A model generated the notes under the pieces. The model saw only the letters and a program-made list of their open reading frames with translations. It ran no database searches and was not told the DNA's origin. A program made the position numbers and the translations under genes. Below, in pieces: positions 53,318 to 62,693 of a stretch of DNA of 64,000 nucleotides. The stretch's first letter is position 1; each line of letters starts with the position of its first letter. Source of the DNA: Paractinoplanes abujensis (GTDB lineage Bacteria; Actinomycetota; Actinomycetes; Mycobacteriales; Micromonosporaceae); assembly GCF_014204895.1 (NCBI RefSeq), contig NZ_JACHMF010000001.1, positions 8,928,001 to 8,992,000 on the forward strand, in the 5' to 3' direction.

Positions 53318-55153
53318 TTGTCCCGCCGCGCACCCCGGGCGTCCATCGATCCGGACTCCCGTAAGGGCTGGTTACGCCGGGCCCTGCCGCTCGTCAAGGC
53401 TCACCGCGTTCTGCTGATCACGTCGCTCACGCTGTCCTTCGCCGGCCTGATCGTGCAGGTCCAGATCCCCAACCTGGTCCGCATCGGCATCGACGACGCC
53501 ATCGTGGAGAAGACCGCGCAGCTCAGCACGTACGTGTGGTGGATCGTCGGGCTGGCCCTGCTGCAAGGCCTGATCAACTTCCTGGCCCGGCTCTACCTGC
53601 TGCGCACGGCGTACGAACTCGAATACGACCTGCGCAACATCGTCTACACCCACCTGGTCCGCATGCCGTTCGGCTTCTACGACCGGGTGCAGACCGGTGA
53701 ACTGATGTCGCGCAGCGGCTCCGACATCCGGGCCGTGCAGCTCTACCTGTCGTTCGGCCCGTCCATCCTCGTGCAGTGCCTGATCGCCGTCGTCGCGTTC
53801 GGGCTGATGCTCTCGATCAACGTGCCGCTGGCGATCGTCGCGATGATCACGATGCCGGTCATCGGGCTGCTCGGCGTCAGCATGCGCAAGGCGATCTTCC
53901 CGGTCTCGTGGATGATCCAGGCCCGGCTGGCCCAGCTGGCCACCGTGGTCGACGAGAACATCCAGGGCGTACGCATCGTGAAAGCGTTCGCCGCCGAGGG
54001 CCGCCAGCTGCGGCAGCTCGCCGAGAGCGCCGACCGCATCCGCTGGGCGTACCGGCAGGACGCGCGGATCCGCAGCCGCTGGAACCCGGTGCTCGACAAC
54101 CTGCCCCGCCTCGGGCTCGCGCTGGTGCTGCTGGTCGGCGGCTACATGGTGATCGAGGGCAGCACCACCGTGGGCACCATCGTCGCCTTCAACTCGTACG
54201 TGCTCATGCTGCAGCCGCCGTTCCGCCTGCTCGGCATGATGATCATGATGGGTCAGCGGGCGTCGGCCTCCGCGCGCCGCATCTACGACATCCTCGACAC
54301 CCCGAGCGACGTGGTCGACGGGCCCGGCCCGCTCGACGTGCCGCTCCGCGGCGACCTGGCGTTCTCCGACGTCCACTTCACGTACCCGAACGGAACTGTG
54401 GCCTTGGCCGGGCTGAACTTGCGCATCCGCCCGGGGGAGACGGTGGCCGTGGTCGGTGGCACCGGGTCCGGCAAGTCGACGCTGGGCCGGTTGATCGCCC
54501 GCTTCTACGACGTCACCGGCGGGCGGATCACCATCGACGGGCACGACGTGCGCGCGCTGGCCCTGCACTCGCTGCGGCAGCAGGTCGGCATCGTGCCCGA
54601 CGAGCCGTTCCTGTTCTCACTGTCCCTGCACGACAACATCGCGTACGGGAAACCCGGCGCCTCCCGGCCCGACGTGGTCGCCGCCGCCGTGGCCGCCGGG
54701 GCCGACGAGTTCATCCGCGACCTGCCCGACGGCTACGACACGGTGGTGGGGGAGCGCGGCTACACCCTCAGCGGTGGCCAGCGCCAGCGCGTCGCCATCG
54801 CCCGGGCGCTGCTGGTCAACCCGCCGGTGCTCGTGCTGGACGACGCCACCAGCGCCATCGACGTCACCGTGGAGCAACGCATCCACGCCTCGCTGCGCGA
54901 CCAGATGCGCGGCCGCACCACCCTGATCGTCGCCCACCGCCTGTCGACGATCGGCCTGGCCGACCGTGTCGTCCTGATGGAAGCGGGCCGGGTGATCGCC
55001 GACGGCACGCACGCCTCGCTGCTGGCCTCCGAACCCCGTTACGCCCAGGTCCTCGCCGCCTCCACCGCCCCCGCCGCCTCCCTCTCCGTCGCCTCCCCGT
55101 CGTCCGCTCCCACCAGCGCCGCCTCTCCCTTCTCCGCGGAGGCCCCATCGTGA
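53318..55153 (+). CDS. Heterodimeric ABC exporter, subunit 1 (degenerate catalytic site)
   Basis: A 611-residue half-transporter: six membrane helices (about 40-320) and a nucleotide-binding domain. The domain has Walker A GGTGSGKST, Q-loop IVPDEPFLFS, signature LSGGQRQR, Walker B VLVLDDATSAID and H-loop AHRLST. The catalytic Glu after Walker B is Asp here, as in one half of heterodimeric exporters such as BmrCD and TM287/288. TTG 53318 has GGAGG five bases ahead. It should pair with the next gene product to export drugs or lipids. A low-complexity Ala/Ser/Pro tail ends the protein. Confidence 0.92.
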   Translation: MSRRAPRASIDPDSRKGWLRRALPLVKAHRVLLITSLTLSFAGLIVQVQIPNLVRIGIDDAIVEKTAQLSTYVWWIVGLALLQGLINFLARLYLLRTAYELEYDLRNIVYTHLVRMPFGFYDRVQTGELMSRSGSDIRAVQLYLSFGPSILVQCLIAVVAFGLMLSINVPLAIVAMITMPVIGLLGVSMRKAIFPVSWMIQARLAQLATVVDENIQGVRIVKAFAAEGRQLRQLAESADRIRWAYRQDARIRSRWNPVLDNLPRLGLALVLLVGGYMVIEGSTTVGTIVAFNSYVLMLQPPFRLLGMMIMMGQRASASARRIYDILDTPSDVVDGPGPLDVPLRGDLAFSDVHFTYPNGTVALAGLNLRIRPGETVAVVGGTGSGKSTLGRLIARFYDVTGGRITIDGHDVRALALHSLRQQVGIVPDEPFLFSLSLHDNIAYGKPGASRPDVVAAAVAAGADEFIRDLPDGYDTVVGERGYTLSGGQRQRVAIARALLVNPPVLVLDDATSAIDVTVEQRIHASLRDQMRGRTTLIVAHRLSTIGLADRVVLMEAGRVIADGTHASLLASEPRYAQVLAASTAPAASLSVASPSSAPTSAASPFSAEAPS

Positions 55154-57069
55154 GCATGTTCGGCGGCGGTTTCGGGGGCTTCAACGTCGGTGGCCGGCCC
55201 ACCGTCGGCGCGGCCGGGCGCAAGGGCAACGGCTTGCCGTTCGCGGGCATCCCCGACGACCTGCGCGAAGGCGTGGCCCGGCTGGAGGCGCGCGAACCCG
55301 ACCACGGCGACCCGCGCGTCCCGTTCGATCCGGTGCACGACGCCGGTCCGCGGATCTCGATGAGCCGCCTGCTGATCGGGCGCCCCGGACTGCTGGCCGC
55401 CGCGTCGCTGGCCATCGGAGTCGAGACGCTGCTCCTGCAGGCCGGGCCCTACCTCGTCCAGGTGGGCATCGACCACGGCATCGCGGCCGGCAACCTGCGC
55501 GTGCTCATCGTCGCCACGGCCTGTTTCGTCGCGGCCGTGCTGCTGACCGGGGTGGCCACCGCCGTACGGATGCGCAAGAGCGGCCTGCTCGCCGCGGCCG
55601 CCACCCGTGACCTGCGCATCCGCATCTTCGCCCACCTGCAGCGGATGTCGCTCGACTACTACACGCGCGAGAAGGCCGGCGTCACGATGACCCGGATGAC
55701 CTCCGACGTGGAGTCGTTGCAGAGCCTGCTGCAGGACGGTTTCGCCCAGTTCCTCATCCAAGGTCTGACGATGGTGGTCGTCACCGGGCTGCTGTTCCAC
55801 TACAACGCCTACCTGGCCATGATCACGCTGGTGCTGGTCGTGCCGCCGCTGACGATCGCGTCGCTGTGGTTCCGGCACGCGGCCGACAAGGGCTACAACC
55901 GCCAGCGCGACGCCATTGCCACCATGTTCGCCGACCTTTCCGAGAGCCTCAACGGCGTACGGGTGGTGATCGCGCACAACCGGCAGGAACGCAACGTCGT
56001 CGCGCACCGCGAGGTCGTGGGCAGCTACCGCGACGCCAACGACTGGACCGGCCGGATCAACGCGATCTACGGCCCCGGCACGTCGGTGATCGGCCTGATC
56101 GCGATGGCCGTGCTGCTGTTCATCGGCGGCCGCATGGTGCTGCGCGGCGACCTGACGATCGGCGAGCTGACCGCCTTCGTGCTCTACATCAACTCGTTCT
56201 TCCAGCCCGTGCAGCAGCTGGTGCAGCTCTACACGCAGTACCAGCAGGGCAAGGCGGCCATCGGCAAGATCCGCGGCTTGTTGTCCTCCGCGCCCACGGT
56301 GGTCTCCGCCCGCGACGCAGTCGTGCTGCCACCCGTGCGCGGCCGCATCGTCTTCGACGACGTGACCTTCGAATATCTGCCCGGCCAGCCGGTCCTGTCC
56401 GGTGTCACCCTGGACATCGCACCCGGCGAGACCGTGGCCTGCGTGGGCCCGACCGGCGCCGGCAAGTCGACGCTGGCCAAGCTGGTGACCCGCTTCTACG
56501 ACCCGACCGCGGGCAGCATCTCCATCGACGGGCACGACCTGCGGTCCGTGACGCTGGAATCGCTGCGCACCCAGATCGGGGTCGTCCCGCAGGAGCCGTT
56601 CCTGTTCGCGGGCACGTTGCGCGACAACATCGCGTTCGCCCGCCCGTCCGCCACCGACGACGAGGTGTGGGCCGCCGTCGACGCCGTCGGCCTGCGCGAC
56701 CTGGTGCAGCGGTCGCCGGAAGGGCTCGACACGCCGCTGCACGAGCGGGGTCAGTCGGTGTCGTCGGGGGAGCGGCAGTTGCTGGCCCTGGCGCGAGCCT
56801 TCCTGGCCGAACCGCGGGTGGTCGTGCTCGACGAGGCCACCTCCAGCCTCGACCTGCGCTCGGAACTACGCGTCGAGGCGGCGCTGGACGCGCTGCTCCA
56901 GGGTCGTACGGCAATTCTCGTCGCCCATCGCTTGTCGACGGCGATGCGAGCCGACCGCATCATCGTGGTCGACGACCACCACATCGTCGAAACCGGCAGC
57001 CACGACGAACTGGTGGCGGCCGGGGGTCACTACGCGGCGATGTTCGAGACGTGGGCCGCCCACTCCTGA
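55150..57069 (+). CDS. Heterodimeric ABC exporter, subunit 2 (canonical catalytic Glu)
   Basis: A 639-residue half-transporter. A glycine-rich N-terminal segment (FGGGFGGFNVGG) and about 75 cytoplasmic residues precede the six helices. The ATPase has Walker A GPTGAGKST, Q-loop VVPQEPFLFAG, Walker B VVVLDEATSSLD with the canonical Glu, and H-loop AHRLST. The signature is altered to VSSGERQ. With subunit 1 this gives one canonical and one degenerate ATP site. The GTG start overlaps the previous stop (GTGA) and follows GGAGG, so expression is coupled. Confidence 0.92.
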   Translation: MSMFGGGFGGFNVGGRPTVGAAGRKGNGLPFAGIPDDLREGVARLEAREPDHGDPRVPFDPVHDAGPRISMSRLLIGRPGLLAAASLAIGVETLLLQAGPYLVQVGIDHGIAAGNLRVLIVATACFVAAVLLTGVATAVRMRKSGLLAAAATRDLRIRIFAHLQRMSLDYYTREKAGVTMTRMTSDVESLQSLLQDGFAQFLIQGLTMVVVTGLLFHYNAYLAMITLVLVVPPLTIASLWFRHAADKGYNRQRDAIATMFADLSESLNGVRVVIAHNRQERNVVAHREVVGSYRDANDWTGRINAIYGPGTSVIGLIAMAVLLFIGGRMVLRGDLTIGELTAFVLYINSFFQPVQQLVQLYTQYQQGKAAIGKIRGLLSSAPTVVSARDAVVLPPVRGRIVFDDVTFEYLPGQPVLSGVTLDIAPGETVACVGPTGAGKSTLAKLVTRFYDPTAGSISIDGHDLRSVTLESLRTQIGVVPQEPFLFAGTLRDNIAFARPSATDDEVWAAVDAVGLRDLVQRSPEGLDTPLHERGQSVSSGERQLLALARAFLAEPRVVVLDEATSSLDLRSELRVEAALDALLQGRTAILVAHRLSTAMRADRIIVVDDHHIVETGSHDELVAAGGHYAAMFETWAAHS

Positions 57070-57090
57070 CCGCCGCTGCCTCAACGGGGC

Positions 57091-57180
57091 GAGCCGGCTG
57101 TGCACTCCGGACCCCCGCCTCGGCACGGTGAACCGGCCGTGCACTCCGCAGCGCCGGCCTCAGCGCGGTGAGCTGGCCGC
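57091..57180. repeat. Tandem repeat of about 40 bp running into the LysR gene end
   Basis: Units start at 57091, 57130 and 57170 (39 and 40 bases, the third partial), with shared GA-CCGGC-GTGCACTCCG and GCCTC-GC-CGGT blocks. A weaker copy of the second half precedes at 57070-57090. The array spans the gap between convergent genes and includes the last codons of the LysR gene. Confidence 0.75.
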
Positions 57181-57984
57181 GACGAAGGCGGCGACCTGGC
57201 GCGACGTGGACTCCCGGGGCCACGCGATCACGAGTGTGGCCGGGGCGGCGTCCGTGATCGGCCGGCAGACCACGCCCGGCGGCAGCCGATCACGGATCGA
57301 CTCCGGGAGCACCGCGACCATCCGTCCGAGCAGGATGAGCTGCATCAGCTGGTCCACGTCGCTGATCGGATGACCGGTCACGCCGGGGCGGGCCTCCGGC
57401 CAGCGGGGCAGCGTCTCGCCGCTCAGGTCGGCCATCGACACCGTGGCCCGGCCGGCCAGCCGATGGCTCTCCGGCAGCACCACGACCTGCCCCTGGGTGT
57501 GCAGGTCGTCGCAGTCGAGGCCGGTCAGGTCATTCTGCGGCCGGTGCAGCAGCGCCAGGTCGGCGCGGCCGTCGCGAACCATCTGGGCCCGTTCGCCGGC
57601 GCTGAAGGCGAGCTCGACCGGGACCGCGTCCGGGGTGGCCGCGTAGCGGTCGAGAATCGATCGCAACAGTCCGGCGTCACCGCCCGGTTTGAGCGCCAGC
57701 ACCAGGCGCCGGGTCGTCGCGGCGGCCCGCTGCGTACGCAGTACCGCCGCGGCCGCCGCCGCCAGCGCACCCCGGCCCTCGGCCAGCAGCACTTCGCCGG
57801 CGGTGGTCAGGCGCACCTCGCGACTCGTGCGTTCCAGCAGCGTGACCCCGATCCGCCGTTCGAGCAGCCGGATGGCCCGGGACAGCGGCGGCTGGGCCAT
57901 GTTGAGCCGGCGGGCGGCCCGCCCGAAGTGCAGCTCCTCGGCCACCGCCACGAAGTAGCGAAGCTCCCGGTTCTCGATGTCCAT
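57160..57984 (-). CDS. LysR-family transcriptional regulator
   Basis: A 274-residue regulator with the N-terminal helix-turn-helix (LRYFVAVAEELHFGRAARRLNMAQPPLSRAIRLLERRIG) and a two-lobed effector domain. It is divergent from an SDR gene with 69 bases between starts, the usual arrangement for LysR control of the neighbour. The C-terminal codons lie inside the 40-bp repeat array, so the last residues may vary between strains. Confidence 0.9.
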   Translation of the reverse strand: MDIENRELRYFVAVAEELHFGRAARRLNMAQPPLSRAIRLLERRIGVTLLERTSREVRLTTAGEVLLAEGRGALAAAAAAVLRTQRAAATTRRLVLALKPGGDAGLLRSILDRYAATPDAVPVELAFSAGERAQMVRDGRADLALLHRPQNDLTGLDCDDLHTQGQVVVLPESHRLAGRATVSMADLSGETLPRWPEARPGVTGHPISDVDQLMQLILLGRMVAVLPESIRDRLPPGVVCRPITDAAPATLVIAWPRESTSRQVAAFVAASSPR

Positions 57985-58053
57985 ACCTTCAGGGTATCGA
58001 TCGAGATCGGGGCGGTCCTGGTCCGCGACGCCGGGTGGTGGTCGTCTGGAGAC

Positions 58054-58800
58054 ATGACTGACGATGCGGTAATCGCGCTGGTGACCGGGGCGAACAAGGG
58101 GATCGGGCGGGCCGTCGCGGACCGGTTCGCCGAGCTCGGGATGACGGTGCTGGTCGGCGCCCGCGATCCGGGGAAGGGCGCCGAGGCGGCCGCCGAGATC
58201 CGCGCGGCGGGCGGCGAGGCGCACCCGATCGGTCTGGACGTGACGGACCAGCGCGGCCTGACCGAGGCGGCCGCGAAGATCGGCGACCGGTTCGGCCGCC
58301 TGGACGTAGTGGTCAACAACGCCGGCGTCTCCGGCCGGTTCGCGGCCCAGACGCCCGGCTCGGCGGAGCTCGACGAGGTCCGGGCGGTGTTCGAGACCAA
58401 CCTGTTCGGCGTCATCGCGGTGACCGAGGCGATGCTGCCGTTGCTGCGCCGCTCGACCGCCGCGCGGATCGTGAACGTGTCGAGCGGTACCTCGTCGATG
58501 ACCTGGACGAACGACGCCACCCACTATCTGAGCCGGATGCCGGGAGCGGTGGGCTATCCGGTGTCGAAGGCCGCCCTGAACATGCTCACGGTGCAGTACG
58601 CGAAGGCCCTGTCCCGCGACGGGATCCTGGTCAACGCGGTCGCGCCCGGCGCCTGCGACACCGACTTCGCCCAGGGCCTGCCGTTCACGCTGACCCGGAC
58701 CGCGGCTGAGGGCGCGGCGATCGTCGTGCGGCTGGCCACGCTGGGCCGGGAGTGCCCGACCGGTGGGTTCTTCGACGACAACGGCACGGTGCCGTGGTGA
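58054..58800 (+). CDS. Short-chain dehydrogenase/reductase (carbonyl reductase-like)
   Basis: A 248-residue SDR with the NADP-binding motif TGANKGIGRAVADRF, NNAG (VVVNNAGVSG), the catalytic Ser in IVNVSSGTSSM and the YxxxK motif (VGYPVSKAALNML). The extended region between Ser and Tyr resembles plant menthol-type and carbonyl reductase-like SDRs. It reduces an unknown carbonyl using NADPH. CTGGAG precedes the ATG. It is probably controlled by the divergent LysR protein. Confidence 0.9.
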   Translation: MTDDAVIALVTGANKGIGRAVADRFAELGMTVLVGARDPGKGAEAAAEIRAAGGEAHPIGLDVTDQRGLTEAAAKIGDRFGRLDVVVNNAGVSGRFAAQTPGSAELDEVRAVFETNLFGVIAVTEAMLPLLRRSTAARIVNVSSGTSSMTWTNDATHYLSRMPGAVGYPVSKAALNMLTVQYAKALSRDGILVNAVAPGACDTDFAQGLPFTLTRTAAEGAAIVVRLATLGRECPTGGFFDDNGTVPW

Positions 58801-58888
58801 GTGTTTCGAGTCTCGGGGCGCGCATTCCCGACGGATCTGGTAGGCAGGGATAGACCAACGACACTGCCTGTCATTTCTCGGAGGATCA

Positions 58889-60688
58889 ATGCGGATTCGG
58901 CCGATCCTTGGCGCGACATCATTGACCGCGGCCCTGCTGGTGGCGCCGTCGCCGGCCCACGCAGGTGGCGGCGGGGGTCACGCGCCCGTGCTGGGCCCCA
59001 CCGCGACCGGCTACGGCGGCGCCGTCTCCACGGTCGACCCCACAGCCACCGCCGTCGGCCTCGACATCCTGCGACGCGGGGGCAACGCGGTCGACGCGGC
59101 CGTCGCCGCCGCGGCCACGCTCGGCGTGACCGAGCCGTTCTCGGCCGGCATCGGTGGTGGCGGCTTCTTCGTCTACTACGACGCCCGCAAGCGCAGCGTC
59201 TCCACGATCGACGGTCGTGAGACCGGCCCGGCCACGATGAAGGAGACGCACTTCATCGACCCGGCCGACAACACGCCGTACGAGTTCGCCGAGGCGCGCG
59301 TCTCCGGCCTCTCGGTGGGCGCCCCGGGCACGCTCGCCACCTGGCAGGCGGCCGCCCGCAAGTGGGGCACGAAGTCGCTGCCGAGCCTGCTCGAGCCGGC
59401 CGCCCGCGTGGCCGACAAGGGTTTCCCGGTCGACGCCACGTTCCGCCAGCAGATCGCCGACAACGCCGCCGCGTTCGGGCAGTTCGACGCGACCAAAGCG
59501 CTCTACCTGCCCGGTGGCGCCCCGCCCGCGGTGGGCTCGACGCAGCGCAACCCCGACCTCGCGGCCACATACCGGCTCATCGCCAAGCAGGGCATCGACG
59601 TGCTCTACGAGGGGGCCGTGGCCCGCGACATCGTGAAGACGGTCCAGAACCCGCTGGTCTCCAGCAACCCCGCCGGCACCTGGGCCTACCCGATTCGTCC
59701 GGGCACGCTCACCCGATCCGACCTGGCGAACTACAAGCTGAGATTCCCGGCCCCGACCACGTCGAAGTTCCGCGATCTGACCGTCTACGGCATGAACACC
59801 CCGTCCAGCGGTGGCGTGGCGGTCAGCGAGGCCCTCAACATCCTCGAGACGGCCGGCCTCTCCAAGGCGGACGTCACCAAGGCGCTGCATTACTACCTCG
59901 AGGCCTCGGCGCTGAGCTTCGCGGACCGCAACCGTTACGTGGGGGCGTACACGAAGAACTCGGTCGTGAAAAAGCTGGTGTCCGACGGCTGGGCCCAGCA
60001 GCGTGCGTGCCAGATCAAGCCGGGCGCGGCGCTGACCAAGCCCGTCCCGCCGGGTGACATCAACGCCACCGGGTGCACCCCCGCCACCGTGGGCGGCCCC
60101 ACCGAGCAGGGGCAGAGCACCACCAACCTGACGGTCGCCGACCGCTGGGGCAACATCGTCGAATACACGTTCACGATCGAGCAGACCGGCGGCAACGCCA
60201 TGGTCGTGCCCGGTCGCGGCTTCCTGCTCAACAACGAGCTGACCGATTTCAACTTCACCAACACGCAGGCCCCCGCGGCCGACCCGAACCTGCCCGGCCC
60301 CGGCAAGCGGCCGCGCAGCTCGATGTCGCCGACGATCGTGCTGCAGGACGGCCGGCCGTTCCTGGCGCTCGGTTCCCCCGGCGGCGCGACGATCATCACG
60401 ACGGTCCTGCAGATCCTGCTCAACCGGGTGGTGCTGGGCCAGTCCCTGCCCGACGCGATGGCCGCTCCCCGGGCCTCGCAGCGCAACACCGCGGGCATCC
60501 AGGCCGAACCCGCCTTCCGTGCGACCTACGGCCCGGCACTGACCGCGCTGGGCCACACGTTCGGCCCCGACGTGCCCGAGCTCGGCGCGGCCACCGCGAT
60601 CGAGTTCACCCGGGGCGGCGGTTTCATCGCCTCGGCCGAGCCGGTCCGCCGCGGCGGCGGCGCGGCCGGAGTGGTCCACCCTCGCTGA
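58889..60688 (+). CDS. ggt: Gamma-glutamyltransferase (secreted)
   Basis: A 599-residue proenzyme with a signal peptide (MRIRPILGATSLTAALLVAPSPAHA). The large-subunit motif GGNAVDAAVAAAATLGVTEPFSAGIGGGGFFV is present, as is the autocleavage site before Thr411 (STTNLTVADRWGNIVEYT) and the small-subunit ALGSPGGATI. The residue after the Thr-Thr pair is Asn rather than the commoner His. It hydrolyses or transfers the gamma-glutamyl group of glutathione-like compounds outside the cell. GGAGGA precedes the ATG. A terminator follows. Confidence 0.94.
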   Translation: MRIRPILGATSLTAALLVAPSPAHAGGGGGHAPVLGPTATGYGGAVSTVDPTATAVGLDILRRGGNAVDAAVAAAATLGVTEPFSAGIGGGGFFVYYDARKRSVSTIDGRETGPATMKETHFIDPADNTPYEFAEARVSGLSVGAPGTLATWQAAARKWGTKSLPSLLEPAARVADKGFPVDATFRQQIADNAAAFGQFDATKALYLPGGAPPAVGSTQRNPDLAATYRLIAKQGIDVLYEGAVARDIVKTVQNPLVSSNPAGTWAYPIRPGTLTRSDLANYKLRFPAPTTSKFRDLTVYGMNTPSSGGVAVSEALNILETAGLSKADVTKALHYYLEASALSFADRNRYVGAYTKNSVVKKLVSDGWAQQRACQIKPGAALTKPVPPGDINATGCTPATVGGPTEQGQSTTNLTVADRWGNIVEYTFTIEQTGGNAMVVPGRGFLLNNELTDFNFTNTQAPAADPNLPGPGKRPRSSMSPTIVLQDGRPFLALGSPGGATIITTVLQILLNRVVLGQSLPDAMAAPRASQRNTAGIQAEPAFRATYGPALTALGHTFGPDVPELGAATAIEFTRGGGFIASAEPVRRGGGAAGVVHPR

Positions 60689-60700
60689 TCGGCAATTTCC

Positions 60701-60743
60701 CGGAGCCCGTCCGCCTCATCCAGGCGCGGCGGGCTCCGTTTTG
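60701..60743 (+). terminator. Intrinsic terminator after ggt
   Basis: A nine-base outer stem (CGGAGCCCG with its complement) and an inner stem CGCCT-AGGCG precede TTTTGT. It lies 12 bases after the ggt stop and just before the convergent hydrolase gene end. Confidence 0.85.
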
Positions 60744-60746
60744 TCG

Positions 60747-61388
60747 TCACAGCAGGGCGCGCAGCCGCCCGGCGAAACCTTCGGGGTCGGACAGGTGGGT
60801 GAACGCGTGGTCGGCGGCCGGGCCCGAGTGGCCCGCGGTGCCGGCGACGGCGAGCCGGCGGGTGGGTGGTTGCGCGGTCCAGCCCGCGTATGCCCTCAGC
60901 AACCCCGGGTCGCGCCGGGGCTCGGCGAACGGGCGGTAGTGCTCGGGGACCGCGGCCAGCCCGGCCGACGCGACCAGGTCGTCGACTGTGGCCGGCAGGT
61001 TGTCGTCCGGTTCGTCCAAGGTGAGCAGGCAGTGGGTCGCGTACGCGTCGGCGAACGCGATCGCCAGCCACGCCGACGTACCGTGCCCGACGACGATCGG
61101 CGCCCGGTGCAGTTGCAGGTCGTGCACGAGCGCGGCCAGGTCGGCGGCGATCCGTTCCAGGCTGTAGTCGGTGCGAGGCGGGCACTGGCCGTGGCCGGGC
61201 AGGTCGGGGGCGATCACCGTGCAGTCGCCGGCCAGTTCGGCGGCGACCGGCCACCACATCGTGCGGTCGAAGAGGAGGCCGTGCAGCAGGACGACGGGCC
61301 GCCCGAACTCGCCCCAGCGGTCGTACACGAGACGGTTCAGCGGGCTGTTGGTGGCGTGGGTCGAACGGCGCGGAGGCTGGGGGCGCAT
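60747..61388 (-). CDS. Alpha/beta hydrolase-fold protein lacking the canonical nucleophile
   Basis: A 213-residue protein with fold landmarks PVVLLHGLLFDRTMWWPVAAEL and VIAPDLPGHGQCPP. The nucleophile elbow reads VVGHGTSAWLAI instead of GHSxG, so Gly occupies the Ser position and the nearest Ser is two residues later. A C-terminal His occurs in ADHAFTHLSDPEGF. It is shorter than usual (about 270 in relatives). It may be a non-catalytic binding protein or use a shifted Ser; activity is uncertain. Confidence 0.82.
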   Translation of the reverse strand: MRPQPPRRSTHATNSPLNRLVYDRWGEFGRPVVLLHGLLFDRTMWWPVAAELAGDCTVIAPDLPGHGQCPPRTDYSLERIAADLAALVHDLQLHRAPIVVGHGTSAWLAIAFADAYATHCLLTLDEPDDNLPATVDDLVASAGLAAVPEHYRPFAEPRRDPGLLRAYAGWTAQPPTRRLAVAGTAGHSGPAADHAFTHLSDPEGFAGRLRALL

Positions 61389-61454
61389 ACGACGGATCCT
61401 TGTTCCTTCCGGGCAGGAAAGCGGGCAGGCTGCGGGCGCGGCAGGGCCCGGTCG

Positions 61455-61763
61455 CTATACCCGGAGGACCGAACTTGAAGCTTCCCCGCCGCGGCCGCCC
61501 CCGCCTGCGATGACAACGAGATCGACGAGCGCCGGGGCGTGGCCGCGGGCCGGGACGATCGCACCGCCCGTGAGGTCGGCGGCCGGTCGCAGCCGCGGGG
61601 CCGGTGCGGAAGTCTGCTCGGTGCCGGTGTGTTGCTCGGGTGACGTCTCGACGGCGGCCGAGGTGGGGGAGCCGACAGCGGCGGCGAACGGCACCGCGCC
61701 CAGGGTCAGCAGCATCAGCAGGACCGCGAGCAGCCCGGCGCGTCGGCGTCGGGCGGCAATCAT
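61455..61763 (-). CDS. Small exported Ala/Thr-rich protein
   Basis: A 102-residue protein with a basic start and signal-like helix (RRAGLLAVLLMLLTLGAVPFAAA). A polar, low-complexity region (SAAVETSPEQHTGTEQTSAPAPRL) and a glycine-rich end follow. No domain is recognised. It may be a secreted or membrane-tethered factor, but it could also be poorly conserved. Confidence 0.55.
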   Translation of the reverse strand: MIAARRRRAGLLAVLLMLLTLGAVPFAAAVGSPTSAAVETSPEQHTGTEQTSAPAPRLRPAADLTGGAIVPARGHAPALVDLVVIAGGGGRGGEASSSVLRV

Positions 61764-61827
61764 GGCGCCAGCCTACGTCGGCCCGCCCGTCCGGGCCCAC
61801 CAACCGGCGCGGACATAGGTCATCATC

Positions 61828-62589
61828 GTGGTCGTGACATGCGAGCGGTGCGGGGCCCGGCTGGATCGTCCGGGGCAGGGACACACCTGCCGTACGGCCT
61901 ACACCGTGCCCGAAGGGCTGCCGGTCGGCTGGCAGGTGCTCACGGGGGTCGTGGTTCTGCTGGCCCTGATGCTGGGCCTGACGTCGATCGCGCACACGAT
62001 CACCCGGTTCCAGGCCGTGCAGGCGGGTGATGCCGCCCTGGCCGGCGTCTCGTTCCTGATCAGCGTGGTCTGGCTGGTCCTGGCGCTCGTGGTGTTCGGC
62101 TGTCACCTGGCCTGGAGCCGCGGCACCCGCCGGCTGGCCGACCGGTACGGCGACGAGTCCGGCTGGTACGTCCGCCCGCGCACCGTGGCCGGCCTCTACC
62201 TGACTTTGCTGTTCTTCAGCGGTTTCGTCCTGTGCGCGGCGGGCGGCCGGCTGGGCGTGGCCGTCGTCCTCGGCGGCGCCGCCGAGTTCCTGGTGATCGC
62301 GTTTCTGACCATGGCCGTGCCGGCGGGCTGGTTCCGGCTGCACCGGCTGGCCGCCGATTCGGCCACCCAGACGTACGGGGCCGCGACCGCCCCGATCCCG
62401 CCGAGCCGTTACCAGTTCGAGTGGCCGGCCACCGACCTGCCGGAAGCCGGCCCGCCCGCCGTCGGGGCGCCGATCGAGGAGCGGCCCCGCGGTCTCGGCC
62501 CGCACCGCGCCCCGTTGAACGCCGTCGCCACGGAGGCCGACTGGAACCCGCACCACTGGGACCCCGAGGAGCAGCCCCCGCGACCCTAA
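61828..62589 (+). CDS. Zinc-ribbon membrane protein, 253 aa
   Basis: The N-terminus CERCGARLDRPGQGHTC supplies four possible zinc ligands (C-x2-C and H-x-C). Four membrane helices follow (about 33-55, 66-92, 117-135, 139-165) and a polar Pro-rich C-terminal tail ending NPHHWDPEEQ. The layout resembles actinobacterial zinc-ribbon DUF membrane proteins, but I do not assign a family. GTG 61828 or 61834 could be the start. Confidence 0.75.
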   Translation: MVVTCERCGARLDRPGQGHTCRTAYTVPEGLPVGWQVLTGVVVLLALMLGLTSIAHTITRFQAVQAGDAALAGVSFLISVVWLVLALVVFGCHLAWSRGTRRLADRYGDESGWYVRPRTVAGLYLTLLFFSGFVLCAAGGRLGVAVVLGGAAEFLVIAFLTMAVPAGWFRLHRLAADSATQTYGAATAPIPPSRYQFEWPATDLPEAGPPAVGAPIEERPRGLGPHRAPLNAVATEADWNPHHWDPEEQPPRP

Positions 62590-62693
62590 AGGCGGAATTT
62601 CCCGGTTTCGCGGGCGGCAATCGCTTAGGAGCACAACGGTTGCGACGATCCTCTCGATGTACATGCAGGTCAGCGCGTCGGGGGGCGTTCGTC

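Noticed and set aside
60526..62664. 712-codon minus-strand open frame
   Set aside because: It crosses several genes and intergenic regions and contains no family motif; the hydrolase and membrane-protein genes explain the region.
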